Source: UBA11524 sp964464815 (lineage in GTDB: Bacteria; Bacillota; Clostridia; Christensenellales; Aristaeellaceae). From it: a stretch of DNA of 64,000 nucleotides. Below are positions 32,966-42,206 of the stretch, one piece after another. Under the pieces are notes generated by a model. That model was not told where the DNA came from. It worked only from the letters and a program-made list of their open reading frames with translations, and ran no database searches. Numbering within the stretch: the stretch's first letter is position 1; each line of letters begins with the position of its first letter. Both the position numbers and the translations under genes were made by a program. Location of the stretch: NCBI GenBank assembly GCA_964464815.1, contig CAYXHF010000006.1, positions 16,552 through 80,551 of the forward strand, given 5' to 3'.

Positions 32966-34840
32966 TTACTCGGCGATGTACCAGCACTGGACATGGGCCA
33001 GACCCAAGTCACGATAGATGTCGGACCAAACGCCATTGGGCAGGAAGTTGTGGATACGGGCATTCACCGCATGATACGTGGAGGCAGCCGCCACATAGGC
33101 GATGGACCAGACGTTGTCTTCATGCAGCTTGAGCATTTCCTTGGTGATTTCCGTGCGCGTAGCCGTGTCGGAGGTCGTGTCCAGCTTTTCCTTCAGCTCA
33201 ATCAGCTTGAGCAGGTCGCCGGTGGCGGTTTCCTTGTTCATGTTGCCGTACCAGACAACGTTCGTGGCCGTACCGGGCACCATGGAGTTGGGCTTGAGCG
33301 CGATGGAGATGTCGCCCAGACCCGTCACCGGGAACAGCATGCACTCGATTTCGTTGGCCAGCAGCATGTTGTCGATGTTGGAGCGGTCATAGTCGCGGAA
33401 GGTCGTCTTGATGCCAGCCGCGTCGTAGTAGGGCTTGAGGAGCTTGTAGGTATCGGCCGCGCCGCTATCGGCGACGGAGACGATGTTCAGCGCAAAGTCC
33501 GTGCCGTCCGCGAAGTCGTAGAAGCCGTCCGTGCCCATCACCAGACCAGCGCCTTCCAGCAGGGTCTTGGCCTTGGCCACGTCGTATTCGGTCCACTTCG
33601 TCGCCCAGGACTCGGAGTAGCCCAGCATGCCCTCAGCGGGAGCCGCCTGGCCGCCTTCCAGCCAGCCGTCGGAGTACAGGTCAGCAAATTCCGTGCGATC
33701 CACGCAGATGGACAGTGCCTGACGGAAGTCAGCGTTGTTGAACAGCGCGTTCAGCTTTTCATTGGCGATGGACAGGTTGCAATGCAGCTGCGTGCCGACA
33801 TTGCCCCAGTCGCTGCCGGCCCATTCGTAAACGTTGATGGCAACGCTTGCGGAATCCTGAATGGTGGCCAGTGCTTCCATACCAACGGTCTGGAAGTCAA
33901 CCGTGCCGTCCAGCAGGAGCATCAGGGACTGATCCACGTTCTGGATGGTGGTGTAGGTAATCTTGTCGATGTAGGGCAGCTGCTGACCGGCGGCGTCCAC
34001 CTTCCAGTAGTAGGGGTTGCGGACGTACTCGTAGTAGTCACCCTTGACGTCGCGCTTGCCTTCCTCAGTGGAGAGGACGAAGGGGTTCAGCGTCGGGACG
34101 CCGGAGTAGTTCCAGAAGTAGTACAGCAGTTCCTTGCCGGCCTTGGAGGCATCAGCAAATTCCACGCCGCAGATTTCCTTGGCCTTGGCCAGGGCAGCGT
34201 CGTTGTCCTTGTTGATGATGTCTTCCACCATGCCCTCAAAGATGTGCTTGGGCGCATAGTGCCACTTCAGATCCACGCACAGCGCTTCGATGAAGTCGTA
34301 CTTGGGGGTCGCGAAGGTGACGGTGAAGGTCACGTCGTCAATCTTCTCCACCACGGCCGGATCGCCATTGGCGTCCTTGTGGCAGGCGCGAACGCCCTTG
34401 CTGTCGGCCTTGTTCAGGCAGACCTTGTTGTAGAACCACACGCAGTCCTCCGCAGTGAAGGGCGCGCCGTCGGACCACTTCATGCCTTCACGCAGGTGAA
34501 TGGTGTAGACGGTGGAATCCTCGTTCACGTCGAAGCTCTTGGCGACGTTGGGTTCCACAATGCCTTCGGAGTTGAAACGGAACAGACCTTCTTCGATGAT
34601 CTTGCCCGTCGTCCAGGAAGACGTGGAGGCGGAGGTCTTCAATTCGCCGCCGTAGGTGCCGATTTCCAGATAATCAGCGGTTTCGACCATGGGTTCAGCA
34701 GGCAGACGCTCCGCAAGCGGCGGAACATCCTTGTCGTCCCAGTACGGAGCCTGGGTGTAGGTCGTGCCTTCAGCGACACACAGCGAAGCCATGCTCACGA
34801 GCATGATCAGCGCCAGGAACAGGGAAACGAGCTTTTTCAT
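32966..34840 (-). CDS. oppA: Family 5 extracellular solute-binding protein (OppA/DppA-like)
   Basis: This 624-residue protein has a signal peptide (residues 1-23, cleavage likely after CVA). The family-5 fold is shown by SFDVNEDSTVYTIHLREGMKWSDGAPFTAEDC and RQALSICVDRTEFADLYSDG. There is no proper lipobox, so it may be held by other means or released. It is longer than peptide-binding OppA of E. coli (about 543), which fits homologues that bind oligosaccharides in glycan-degrading bacteria. The ligand is unproven. AAGGAGG precedes the ATG. It follows an alpha/alpha-barrel enzyme gene in the same operon. Confidence 0.9.
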   Translation of the reverse strand: MKKLVSLFLALIMLVSMASLCVAEGTTYTQAPYWDDKDVPPLAERLPAEPMVETADYLEIGTYGGELKTSASTSSWTTGKIIEEGLFRFNSEGIVEPNVAKSFDVNEDSTVYTIHLREGMKWSDGAPFTAEDCVWFYNKVCLNKADSKGVRACHKDANGDPAVVEKIDDVTFTVTFATPKYDFIEALCVDLKWHYAPKHIFEGMVEDIINKDNDAALAKAKEICGVEFADASKAGKELLYYFWNYSGVPTLNPFVLSTEEGKRDVKGDYYEYVRNPYYWKVDAAGQQLPYIDKITYTTIQNVDQSLMLLLDGTVDFQTVGMEALATIQDSASVAINVYEWAGSDWGNVGTQLHCNLSIANEKLNALFNNADFRQALSICVDRTEFADLYSDGWLEGGQAAPAEGMLGYSESWATKWTEYDVAKAKTLLEGAGLVMGTDGFYDFADGTDFALNIVSVADSGAADTYKLLKPYYDAAGIKTTFRDYDRSNIDNMLLANEIECMLFPVTGLGDISIALKPNSMVPGTATNVVWYGNMNKETATGDLLKLIELKEKLDTTSDTATRTEITKEMLKLHEDNVWSIAYVAAASTYHAVNARIHNFLPNGVWSDIYRDLGLAHVQCWYIAE

Positions 34841-34927
34841 GGGGAATCCTCCTTTATTTCACCCACACAGGGGAGGCAGATGCTTCCCGCGTCCGTATGG
34901 GTTGAAGTCGATTGGAAAAGCAAACGA

Positions 34928-36589
34928 TTACAGGTGTCTGTCCTTGCGTCCGGCACGGATGCGAATGACCTTCTCCACCGGTGTGTAGGCGGTGAAGTAC
35001 ACCGTGTAGTGCTTGTCAGAGAGTGGATACGCGCCGCCCATGCGGTCGGTAAAGTCATGCGATGAAAACGCATGGTCAATGGTGATGGTTTCGCCCGTCG
35101 GGCCGCAAGCCTCGACAACGCCGTCAATGACGTTGATGCTTTCGCCGGCCTTGGCGTGCTGGAGGAAATGCTCCGTGCGCACATAGCCACCCGGCAGGAA
35201 GGAAAACTCCATGCGCAGCGGCAATTGGTCGATGCCCTCGGTGCGGATGTGCAGGTCAATGCCATCGGGGCGCTTGACAATTTCCAGCGTGGTATCCAGC
35301 GGCAGTCCCTCTGTCTTGGGACGGCGGTGCGGATTGTCCATGGCCCACCAGTCGGATGTATCCGGCTTTTCGGGGAAGGGCAGATAGTACCATCCGGCGG
35401 CATGGGCGCGCATGCGATAGCCTGTGGGCGTGCGCTCCAAAGTGTCGGACAGGAAATTGCGCCTGTCGCAGAGGTTGGAATAAATCGTCATGTACATGGA
35501 GAAGGCGCCGTGCTGGAAGTACAGGCAGTTGGCCTTTCCGTTGAGCAGGGAGCAGGACCAGCGCCCGGAACGAATGCGGGCAATGTCGCTATCGGGGAAA
35601 AGACGATCGACCTGCTCAAAGGGACGCAGGAACGCGCTGTCCGCGCCGTAGCCGTCCATCTCCGGGAAGAGCAGCAGCCATTCCACACCGCTGGGATACG
35701 TGCCACGACGGCGACAATCCTGCCAAATCCATTCGGCCATCGCGCCCAGCTCCGGACGCTTGAGGAAGTAGCCGACCAGCAGGTAGAGGATGTAGTAGCT
35801 TTCCGCATACACCTTCTTGCCCAAATCCTGACGGGTGGAATTGTTGGTGAAAACGCTGCCGTCGGGATCGAAGTAGGCGTACATCATTTCCAGATTGCGC
35901 GCCGCCGCTTCCAGATACATCGTGTCGCCGGTGGCCAGGAAGAGACGAATCATCTGGTCGTCATTGACCTGATTGTAGTTGCCCGCACTGCGCTCGGCAA
36001 ATTCGCCGTCGCTGTTGATGTCAAGTCCTTCGCGCAGATACTCCTGTGCGCGGAGGGAAAGGGTCTTGTTGCCCGTAATCTTCTCACAGCACAGCAGGCA
36101 TGCGGAAATGGCCCAGCGGTGATTAGGCGTATGGAAGCCGCCCGCCGCGATGCCACGCGAGGTGGAATCAATCAGGCGATACAGGCGCTGACGCATGAAA
36201 TCGGCTTCAGGAGCGCGACACTTTTCCAGCAGCCAGTAGCCACACAGCACCGCATTCATCATGAAAGCGGTATCGGGCGGTGAGGCGTAGTTGCACGGTG
36301 TCAGGTCGAAGCAGCCATCGGGACGCTGGTGCGCCTCCATGTAGGTCAGGTCGGCGCGAATGGCCTCCGCAAGGCGGCTGTTCAGATACCAACGGCTGTC
36401 CGGTGTGCAGAAGGCCGCCATCATGTCGCCCAGAAAGAAGCCACTTTGACGCGGTTCAACGTGGAAATCAGCCGTCCAGAAGCCGCCATAGCGCGGGTCA
36501 TCCGGTTCAGTGATTTGGCGCTGCAGGAGGGAAGCAATATACGCATCGTGCTGATGAAGCAGCTCGGCGCGGTGGCTCGGAAATGTCAT
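34928..36589 (-). CDS. Probable (alpha/alpha)-barrel glycan-active protein of unknown specificity
   Basis: This 553-residue protein has no signal peptide. Residues 1-370 are rich in paired helices with WYLNSRLAEAIRADLTYMEAHQRPDGCFD, AGGFHTPNHRWAISACLLCCE and NYNQVNDDQMIRLFLATGD, the pattern of an (alpha/alpha)6 toroid seen in heparinase-like and GH-type enzymes. Residues 400-553 are beta-rich. I cannot name a family with certainty. It is the first gene after the operon promoter and directly precedes the solute-binding protein and Opp genes, so it probably acts on the imported glycan. The ribosome site is weak (GAAGGGCG). Confidence 0.6.
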   Translation of the reverse strand: MTFPSHRAELLHQHDAYIASLLQRQITEPDDPRYGGFWTADFHVEPRQSGFFLGDMMAAFCTPDSRWYLNSRLAEAIRADLTYMEAHQRPDGCFDLTPCNYASPPDTAFMMNAVLCGYWLLEKCRAPEADFMRQRLYRLIDSTSRGIAAGGFHTPNHRWAISACLLCCEKITGNKTLSLRAQEYLREGLDINSDGEFAERSAGNYNQVNDDQMIRLFLATGDTMYLEAAARNLEMMYAYFDPDGSVFTNNSTRQDLGKKVYAESYYILYLLVGYFLKRPELGAMAEWIWQDCRRRGTYPSGVEWLLLFPEMDGYGADSAFLRPFEQVDRLFPDSDIARIRSGRWSCSLLNGKANCLYFQHGAFSMYMTIYSNLCDRRNFLSDTLERTPTGYRMRAHAAGWYYLPFPEKPDTSDWWAMDNPHRRPKTEGLPLDTTLEIVKRPDGIDLHIRTEGIDQLPLRMEFSFLPGGYVRTEHFLQHAKAGESINVIDGVVEACGPTGETITIDHAFSSHDFTDRMGGAYPLSDKHYTVYFTAYTPVEKVIRIRAGRKDRHL

Positions 36590-36670
36590 CGGGAAACACG
36601 CCCTTCAATGATGCAAGGCCAGAAAAGGGCCGTTGCATAAAATTTAGAATTGGTCAGATTTGATACAACT

Positions 36671-36699
36671 ATTATAGCAAATTTGTTTGGAAGTTGCAA
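36671..36699 (-). promoter_or_regulatory. Promoter of the alpha/alpha-barrel and Opp operon
   Basis: On the minus strand TTGCAA (36694-36699) and TATAAT (36671-36676) are 17 bases apart, in an AT-rich stretch about 85 bases before the start codon. Confidence 0.75.
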
Positions 36700-36735
36700 T
36701 AGGCAAAAAATAAAAAATGCAGTTTCAGAAAAGTT

Positions 36736-36772
36736 TCACAGCCGGAAGAAGCGCTTCTTCTTCCGGCTGTGA
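36736..36772. terminator. Terminator hairpin of the pst-pho operon
   Basis: A perfect 16-base-pair stem (36736-36751 with 36757-36772) with a 5-base loop lies 12 bases after the phoR stop. U-tracts are modest on both strands. Confidence 0.65.
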
Positions 36773-36783
36773 GATATTTTCTT

Positions 36784-38436
36784 TTAGAACCGCACGATGA
36801 TGTCCGTGCCCTTGTTTACCTCGGAGTGCAGGGTGAGCTGTGCATGATGCACCTCGGCCACATGCTTGACAATTGCCAGTCCAAGTCCCGTGCCACCAGT
36901 CTGACGCGAATGGCTCTTGTCCACACGGTAGAAGCGCTCGAACACGTGCGCCTGATGCTCCGCCGGAATGCCGATGCCGTTGTCACGCACGCTGCACACC
37001 ACGTGGCCGTCCTCGCGGGAAAGATGAATGTCAACCTTGCCGCCCTGCGGTGTGTACTTGATGGCGTTTTCAAGCAGATTGTGGAACAGTTCGCGCAGCA
37101 GCACCGGATACCCTTCAACGCTGTTCTCCGTGCCTGTCAGGGCGACGGTCAGTTGCTTTTCCGTTGACATCGGCTCGAAGCTTGTCACCAGCTCCTCCAA
37201 AAGGGGCAACAGGGGCGTTTGCTCTTTGAGGCCAAGTCCCTGACGCTCGTCCAGACGCGACAGGGCCAGAATATCGTTGACCAGGGCAACCAGTCGCTGT
37301 GCCTCCGCGTGAATCTTGCCAGCAAAGGCAGGAATGTCCTGCTGCTGTGCGATGCCGTTTTCGATGATTTCCGCATAGCCGGAAATGGAGGTGAGCGGCG
37401 TCTTGAGTTCATGCGTCACGTTGGCGGTGAATTCGCGGCGGCTGGCCTCAGCGGTATACTGGGCGGAAATGTCCAGTGCCAGCAGCACCACGCCGCACAC
37501 CTTGTTCTCGCGAAGCACCGGACTGGCCGAAATGCGGAAGGTCTGCTGACCGCGCGGCAGCACCATGTCGCCGGAGGTGCCATGCTGTGCGCCATCGACA
37601 ATTTCCAGCACCGCCGCATCACGGCACAGACTGAGCAGATCCTTGCCGATGCTCTGCTGATTGTCGGTGGCAAAAATCGTGGCGGCGCTGTCGTTGATGG
37701 ACAGAATGTGGTCGGAGACATCCAGCAGGACAAGTCCTTCGCGCATGTGCTGCATGATGGCGTTCAGGTCGGCATGCGCGCGCGACAGCTCGTTCATCTG
37801 CTGGCGAATCTGGCTGTATTGCTTGTCCAATCGGCTCAGCAGTGGAGAAAGCTCATCGTATACGTCGTTTTCCAGCGGCGCATCCAAATTCAGCGTGTTG
37901 ATGGGCTGCACAATATGCGCCGCGGCACGGCGTGCAATGAACAGCGACACCGCCACAATCAGCGCCAGTGCCATCAAAAACTGCGGCCATGCATGCAAAA
38001 ACAGCCCCAGAACCGATGAGCGCGTGCTGGCAATGCGAAGCACGCGGCCATCTGCCGTGCGCAGGGCGTAGTAGAGCGTCACATCGGACAGCGTGTCGGA
38101 ATACCGGACGCTTTCGCCAACGCCGTTGGACAGTGCCTCCTGCACCTCAGGGCGTTCGGCGTGGCTTTCCAGATGATCGCTGACGCTGTCATACAGGACG
38201 TTGCCGTCTTGGGCGATGAGGGTGACACGCGTGGTCGGTTCAAGGGCTGCATAGTAATCAAGATCCGTCTGGCCATCCTCCACCGCGCGAACCAGATAGG
38301 CCGCCTCGGTGCGCAGGGCCGCGGAAATGCGGCTTTCATAGCTGGAATACATCGTACCCGCCAATAGCACACAGCACAGCAGCAGTACGGCTACAGCTGT
38401 GAGCAGAATGCTGCGGAAAATGCGTCGCTTAATCAT
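36784..38436 (-). CDS. phoR: PhoR-like phosphate sensor histidine kinase
   Basis: This 550-residue kinase has membrane helices at about 9-30 and 148-167 around an extracytoplasmic sensor loop. A PAS domain follows (about 220-325, REGLVLLDVSDHILSINDSAA), then HisKA with NVTHELKTPLTS and a HATPase domain with NLLENAIKYTP, DNGIGIPAEH and GTGLGLAIV. The start overlaps the regulator stop by ATGA. As the last gene of pstSCAB-phoU-phoB-phoR it is confidently the phosphate sensor. Confidence 0.95.
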   Translation of the reverse strand: MIKRRIFRSILLTAVAVLLLCCVLLAGTMYSSYESRISAALRTEAAYLVRAVEDGQTDLDYYAALEPTTRVTLIAQDGNVLYDSVSDHLESHAERPEVQEALSNGVGESVRYSDTLSDVTLYYALRTADGRVLRIASTRSSVLGLFLHAWPQFLMALALIVAVSLFIARRAAAHIVQPINTLNLDAPLENDVYDELSPLLSRLDKQYSQIRQQMNELSRAHADLNAIMQHMREGLVLLDVSDHILSINDSAATIFATDNQQSIGKDLLSLCRDAAVLEIVDGAQHGTSGDMVLPRGQQTFRISASPVLRENKVCGVVLLALDISAQYTAEASRREFTANVTHELKTPLTSISGYAEIIENGIAQQQDIPAFAGKIHAEAQRLVALVNDILALSRLDERQGLGLKEQTPLLPLLEELVTSFEPMSTEKQLTVALTGTENSVEGYPVLLRELFHNLLENAIKYTPQGGKVDIHLSREDGHVVCSVRDNGIGIPAEHQAHVFERFYRVDKSHSRQTGGTGLGLAIVKHVAEVHHAQLTLHSEVNKGTDIIVRF

Positions 38437-39110
38437 CCTTTTTCTCCTCCAAAGCGGTATCCGACGCCACGGACGGTTTCAATCCGGCTGCCGTATGCGC
38501 CCAGCTTGGCGCGCAGGGTCTGGATATGCACATCCACCGTGCGTGAACCGCCGTCATAGGCCATGTCCCAGATGCGATCGAGCAGCTGGTCACGGGAGAA
38601 GGCCGCACCACGGTTTTCCATCAGCAGCGAAAGCAGCTCATACTCCTTGAGCGTCAGGGAGATTTCCTGCCCATCGGCGAAGGTACGGTGCGCACGGCGG
38701 TCGATGGTCAGGCCGGAAATGGTCAGCGTGTCGTTGTCCTCCTTGGCGGCACAGCGGCGCAAAAGTGCCCGGATGCGCGCAATCAGCTCCGCCATGCCAA
38801 AGGGCTTGGCCAGATAATCATCCGCGCCGTAATCCAGCCCTTGCACCTTGTCCATTTCCGTGCCCTTGGCGGTCAGCATCATGACCGGCAGATGCGCCGT
38901 CTCGTGCTTTTCGCGAATCAGGCGCAGGAGAGACAGACCGTCCTCGCCCGGTAGCATGATGTCCAGCAGCACCAGAGAAGGCACCTCCTGCTCCAGCGCA
39001 TGGCGGAAGGAGGCACTGTCCGCAAACCCGCGGCAGGGCAATTGCATCTGCGTCAGGGTGTATACGACCAGCTCCCGGATGTTGTCATCGTCCTCAACGT
39101 AGTAAATCAT
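38433..39110 (-). CDS. phoB: PhoB/PhoP-like phosphate response regulator
   Basis: This 225-residue OmpR-family regulator has the acidic pocket EDDD near residue 6, the phosphoacceptor Asp in LVLLDIMLPGEDG, Lys in YLAKPFG and a C-terminal winged helix with VDVHIQTLRAKLG. It overlaps phoU and phoR by 4 bases each, so the three are translationally coupled. It should bind Pho boxes such as the candidate repeats upstream of pstS. Confidence 0.95.
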   Translation of the reverse strand: MIYYVEDDDNIRELVVYTLTQMQLPCRGFADSASFRHALEQEVPSLVLLDIMLPGEDGLSLLRLIREKHETAHLPVMMLTAKGTEMDKVQGLDYGADDYLAKPFGMAELIARIRALLRRCAAKEDNDTLTISGLTIDRRAHRTFADGQEISLTLKEYELLSLLMENRGAAFSRDQLLDRIWDMAYDGGSRTVDVHIQTLRAKLGAYGSRIETVRGVGYRFGGEKG

Positions 39111-39763
39111 GTCAAGAATACTCCTTTATGGCGGCCGGTCAGGGCGTATTCGACCCATTCGGCAATGTTCTGCGCGTGGTCGCCAATGCGCTCGTAGTAC
39201 TTGGCAATCATCAGCAGGTCAACAGCCTGAGAACCGGCATCTGCGTTTTCACGAATGGCGGCAATCAATTCGTCCTTGACGGTGACGAACAGCTCGTCAA
39301 TCTTGTCGTCCATCGCCATGACCTGCTGGGCCAGGGTAACATCGTTGCGCACATAGGCATCCAGCGCACCTGTGACCATCTGAATGGCGTTTTCGGCCAT
39401 TTGCGGCAGATAGTCCAGCTGCTTGATATAGGGCGCCTTGGACAGATAAATGACGATTTCCGAAATGTCGGAGGCCTGATCGCCAATGCGCTCCATGTCT
39501 GTTATCATTTTAAGCGCAGAGGAGATAAAACGCAAGTCCTTTGCGACGGGTTGCTGGTGCAAAAGCAGCTTTAAGCACAGCGCTTCAATGTCGCGCTCGG
39601 CCTGGTCAACGTCCTTGTCGGCGGCAATGGCCTCCAATGCGGCCTCCACGTCCTGCTTTTCCAGGGCGGTCGTGGCGCTGCGGATGGCGCGCTCAATCAG
39701 CGCACCCATTCCCAATAGCTCGTGGTTGAGCACGTCCAACTGCTCATCAAAACGACTTCTCAT
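39107..39763 (-). CDS. phoU: Phosphate signalling protein PhoU
   Basis: This 218-residue protein is two tandem three-helix PhoU bundles, each with the metal-binding E/DxxxD type motif (DVDQAERDIEAL, ITDMERIGDQASDISE and the C-terminal KYYERIGDHAQNIAEW). It relays PstSCAB status to PhoR and limits the kinase when phosphate is plentiful. AGGAGG precedes the ATG. It lies 15 bases after pstB. Confidence 0.97.
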   Translation of the reverse strand: MRSRFDEQLDVLNHELLGMGALIERAIRSATTALEKQDVEAALEAIAADKDVDQAERDIEALCLKLLLHQQPVAKDLRFISSALKMITDMERIGDQASDISEIVIYLSKAPYIKQLDYLPQMAENAIQMVTGALDAYVRNDVTLAQQVMAMDDKIDELFVTVKDELIAAIRENADAGSQAVDLLMIAKYYERIGDHAQNIAEWVEYALTGRHKGVFLT

Positions 39764-39778
39764 GATGTCTTCCTCCTG

Positions 39779-40525
39779 TTAACCGAAGCGTCCGGTAATG
39801 TAATCCTCCGTCCGCTTGTCCTGCGGCATGGAGAAAATCTTGGCGGTTTCGTCGTATTCCACCACCTCGCCCAGCAGGAAGAAGGCGGTGCGGTCGGAGA
39901 TGCGGGCGGCCTGCTGCATATTGTGCGTGACCATGACGATGGTGTAATCCTGCTTGAGCTGGAGCGCCAAATCCTCGATTTTGCTGGTGGAAATCGGGTC
40001 AAGGGCCGAGGTCGGCTCGTCCATGAGCAGCACCTCCGGCTCAACCGCCAGCGCACGGGCGATGCAAAGGCGCTGCTGCTGGCCGCCGGAGAGGCCGAGT
40101 GCGTCCTTCTTCAGGCGATCCTTCACCTCGTCCCAGATGGCCGCCTGACGCAGGGAGCGCTCAATCAGGTCATCCAGCTTGGCCTTGGAGCGAATGCCGT
40201 GCGTTCTGGGGCCAAAGGCGATGTTGTCATAGATGCTCATGGGGAAGGGATTGGGCTTCTGGAACACCATGCCGACGCGCTTGCGCAGCAGCGCCGTGTC
40301 CAGATCGTGGTAGACATCCACGCCGTCCAGCAGCACCTGGCCGGTGATGCGGCAGCCCTCCACCAGGTCGTTCATGCGATTGAGGGACTTGAGCAGCGTC
40401 GATTTGCCGCAGCCACTCGGGCCGATGAAGGCGGTGATTTCCTTCTCGTGAATGGCAAGATTGACGCCTTTGAGCGCATGGAACGCGCCGTAGTAGAGAT
40501 GCAGATCCTTGATGTCGATTTTCAT
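39779..40525 (-). CDS. pstB: Phosphate ABC transporter ATP-binding protein PstB
   Basis: This 248-residue ATPase has the PstB pattern: Walker A GPSGCGKST, SLNRMNDLVEG, Q-loop MVFQKPNPFPMSIYDNIAFGPR, signature LSGGQQQRLCIARAL, and Walker B VLLMDEPTSALDPIST. It hydrolyses ATP to drive phosphate uptake. GGAGG lies upstream, and the ATG overlaps the pstA stop. Confidence 0.98.
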   Translation of the reverse strand: MKIDIKDLHLYYGAFHALKGVNLAIHEKEITAFIGPSGCGKSTLLKSLNRMNDLVEGCRITGQVLLDGVDVYHDLDTALLRKRVGMVFQKPNPFPMSIYDNIAFGPRTHGIRSKAKLDDLIERSLRQAAIWDEVKDRLKKDALGLSGGQQQRLCIARALAVEPEVLLMDEPTSALDPISTSKIEDLALQLKQDYTIVMVTHNMQQAARISDRTAFFLLGEVVEYDETAKIFSMPQDKRTEDYITGRFG

Positions 40526-41346
40526 GCGTGTTTCCCTCCGATTTTGCGGGCAATCATGGCAGAAAGCGTGTTGATGATGAGCACCATGACCAGCAGCACC
40601 ACGGCCGTGGCATAGCTTTGGTTGATGTACAGACCTTCATTGGAGATGGTGTACATATGCACCGCCAGCGTGCGCGCTGAGTCAAAAACGCTTGTGGCGG
40701 CCTCCGGAACGGTACCGGCGGTGTAAATAAGGGCGGCCGTTTCGCCGACGATGCGGCCAATGGCCAGAATCACGCCGGAGAGGATGCCCGGTACGGCGCT
40801 GGGCAAAACGACCTTGAACGTCGTGCGCAGACGACCTGCACCCAGTCCGAAGCTGCCTTCACGGAAGCTGTCCGGCACGGCCAGCAGCGCCTCCTCGGTC
40901 GTGCGCATGATGGTCGGCAGCACCATGATGGAGAGCGTCAATGCGCCGGAAAGGAGCGAAAGCCCCATTTTCAGCGTCACGACAAAGAACAGCGAGCCGA
41001 ACAGGCCGTAAATGATGGACGGAATGCCGGAAAGCGTCTCGGCCGTCATGCGCACCAGTTTGACAAGACGACTGCCACGCGGCGCATATTCCGTCAGGTA
41101 GATGGCTGCGCCAATGCCCAGCGGCACGCACACAATCAGCGCCAGCAGCGTCATCAGCAGGGTGTTGATGATGGCGGGCATCATGGATACGTTGCTGGAG
41201 GTGTATTTCCAGGAGAATAGCTCCGGAGAGAGATGTGGAATGCCCTTGATGAGGATATAGCCGACAATCATTCCCAGCACACCGACGGTGAAGATTGCGC
41301 CCGCATACACGGCGATGCGGTACAATTTTGCCTGGATTTTCATCAT
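40522..41346 (-). CDS. pstA: Phosphate ABC transporter permease PstA
   Basis: This 274-residue permease has about six membrane helices, the PstA blocks GIGAAIYLTEYAPRG and SGIPSIIYGLFGSLFFV, and the ATPase loop VPDSFREGSFGLGAGRLRTTFKVVLPSAVPGI. It forms the channel with PstC. Start and stop overlap pstC and pstB by 4 bases. Confidence 0.97.
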   Translation of the reverse strand: MMKIQAKLYRIAVYAGAIFTVGVLGMIVGYILIKGIPHLSPELFSWKYTSSNVSMMPAIINTLLMTLLALIVCVPLGIGAAIYLTEYAPRGSRLVKLVRMTAETLSGIPSIIYGLFGSLFFVVTLKMGLSLLSGALTLSIMVLPTIMRTTEEALLAVPDSFREGSFGLGAGRLRTTFKVVLPSAVPGILSGVILAIGRIVGETAALIYTAGTVPEAATSVFDSARTLAVHMYTISNEGLYINQSYATAVVLLVMVLIINTLSAMIARKIGGKHA

Positions 41347-42206
41347 CCGTTCCTCCTCTTGAGTATGCTGGTTAACACATTGATCAGCAGGATGAACACA
41401 AACAGCACCACGGCCGTGGCAATCAGTGCCTCACGGTGCAGGTCGGTCGCATAGCCCATTTCCATGACGATGTTGCTGGTCAGGGTGCGAACGCCCTTGA
41501 GCAGTCCCTTGGGCATGGTGGTGCGATTGCCGGCGACCATCATGACCGCGGTTGCCTCGCCAATGGCGCGACCAATGCCCAGAATGATGCCTGCCATGAC
41601 GCCGGATTTCGCCGCGGGCAGCACCACGCAGAAGACGCTGCGCTCGTGCGTTGCGCCAAGGGCCAGGGCACCCTCATAATACGTATTGGGAACGGCACGC
41701 AGCGCCGATTCCGACACAGTGATGATGGTCGGCAGAATCATCATGCCCAGCAGGACACTGGCCGTCAGCAGGGAAGAGCCTGTGCCGCCCAGCGTGTCGC
41801 GCACAAAGGGCACAAGCACCACCAGGCCGAAAAAGCCATACACGACCGACGGAATGCCCGAAAGCAATTGCACCGCCGGGCGCAAAAGCTTTGCCACCCG
41901 GCTGGAGGCAAAGTGGGACAGGAACAGCGCCGTCATAAGGCCCGCTGGCACACCAACCAGCAGCGCACCACCGGTGACGTACACAGAGCCAAGAATGAAG
42001 GGAAGAATGCCGAAAATCTCCTGACCGGGCTTCCAGCGCTGGCCGGAGAGAAAATCCCAGATGCCGATTTTCGCCATGCCGGGAATGCCGTTCAAAAACA
42101 GGAAGGCGCAGATGAGGATAACGGCCAGAATCGAAACAAGGGCCGTAAAGGTGAAGACCGCTTGCGCGGCCTTCTCCTTTGCAGCCTGAAGGTTGATTTT
42201 ACTCAT
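41343..42206 (-). CDS. pstC: Phosphate ABC transporter permease PstC
   Basis: This 287-residue permease has six predicted helices and PstC motifs GVPAGLMTALFLSHFASSRV, SGIPSVVYGFFGLVVLVPF and ALRAVPNTYYEGALALGATHERS. It pairs with PstA. Its ATG lies 8 bases inside the end of the pstS frame, an unusually long overlap for this operon. Confidence 0.97.
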   Translation of the reverse strand: MSKINLQAAKEKAAQAVFTFTALVSILAVILICAFLFLNGIPGMAKIGIWDFLSGQRWKPGQEIFGILPFILGSVYVTGGALLVGVPAGLMTALFLSHFASSRVAKLLRPAVQLLSGIPSVVYGFFGLVVLVPFVRDTLGGTGSSLLTASVLLGMMILPTIITVSESALRAVPNTYYEGALALGATHERSVFCVVLPAAKSGVMAGIILGIGRAIGEATAVMMVAGNRTTMPKGLLKGVRTLTSNIVMEMGYATDLHREALIATAVVLFVFILLINVLTSILKRRNG

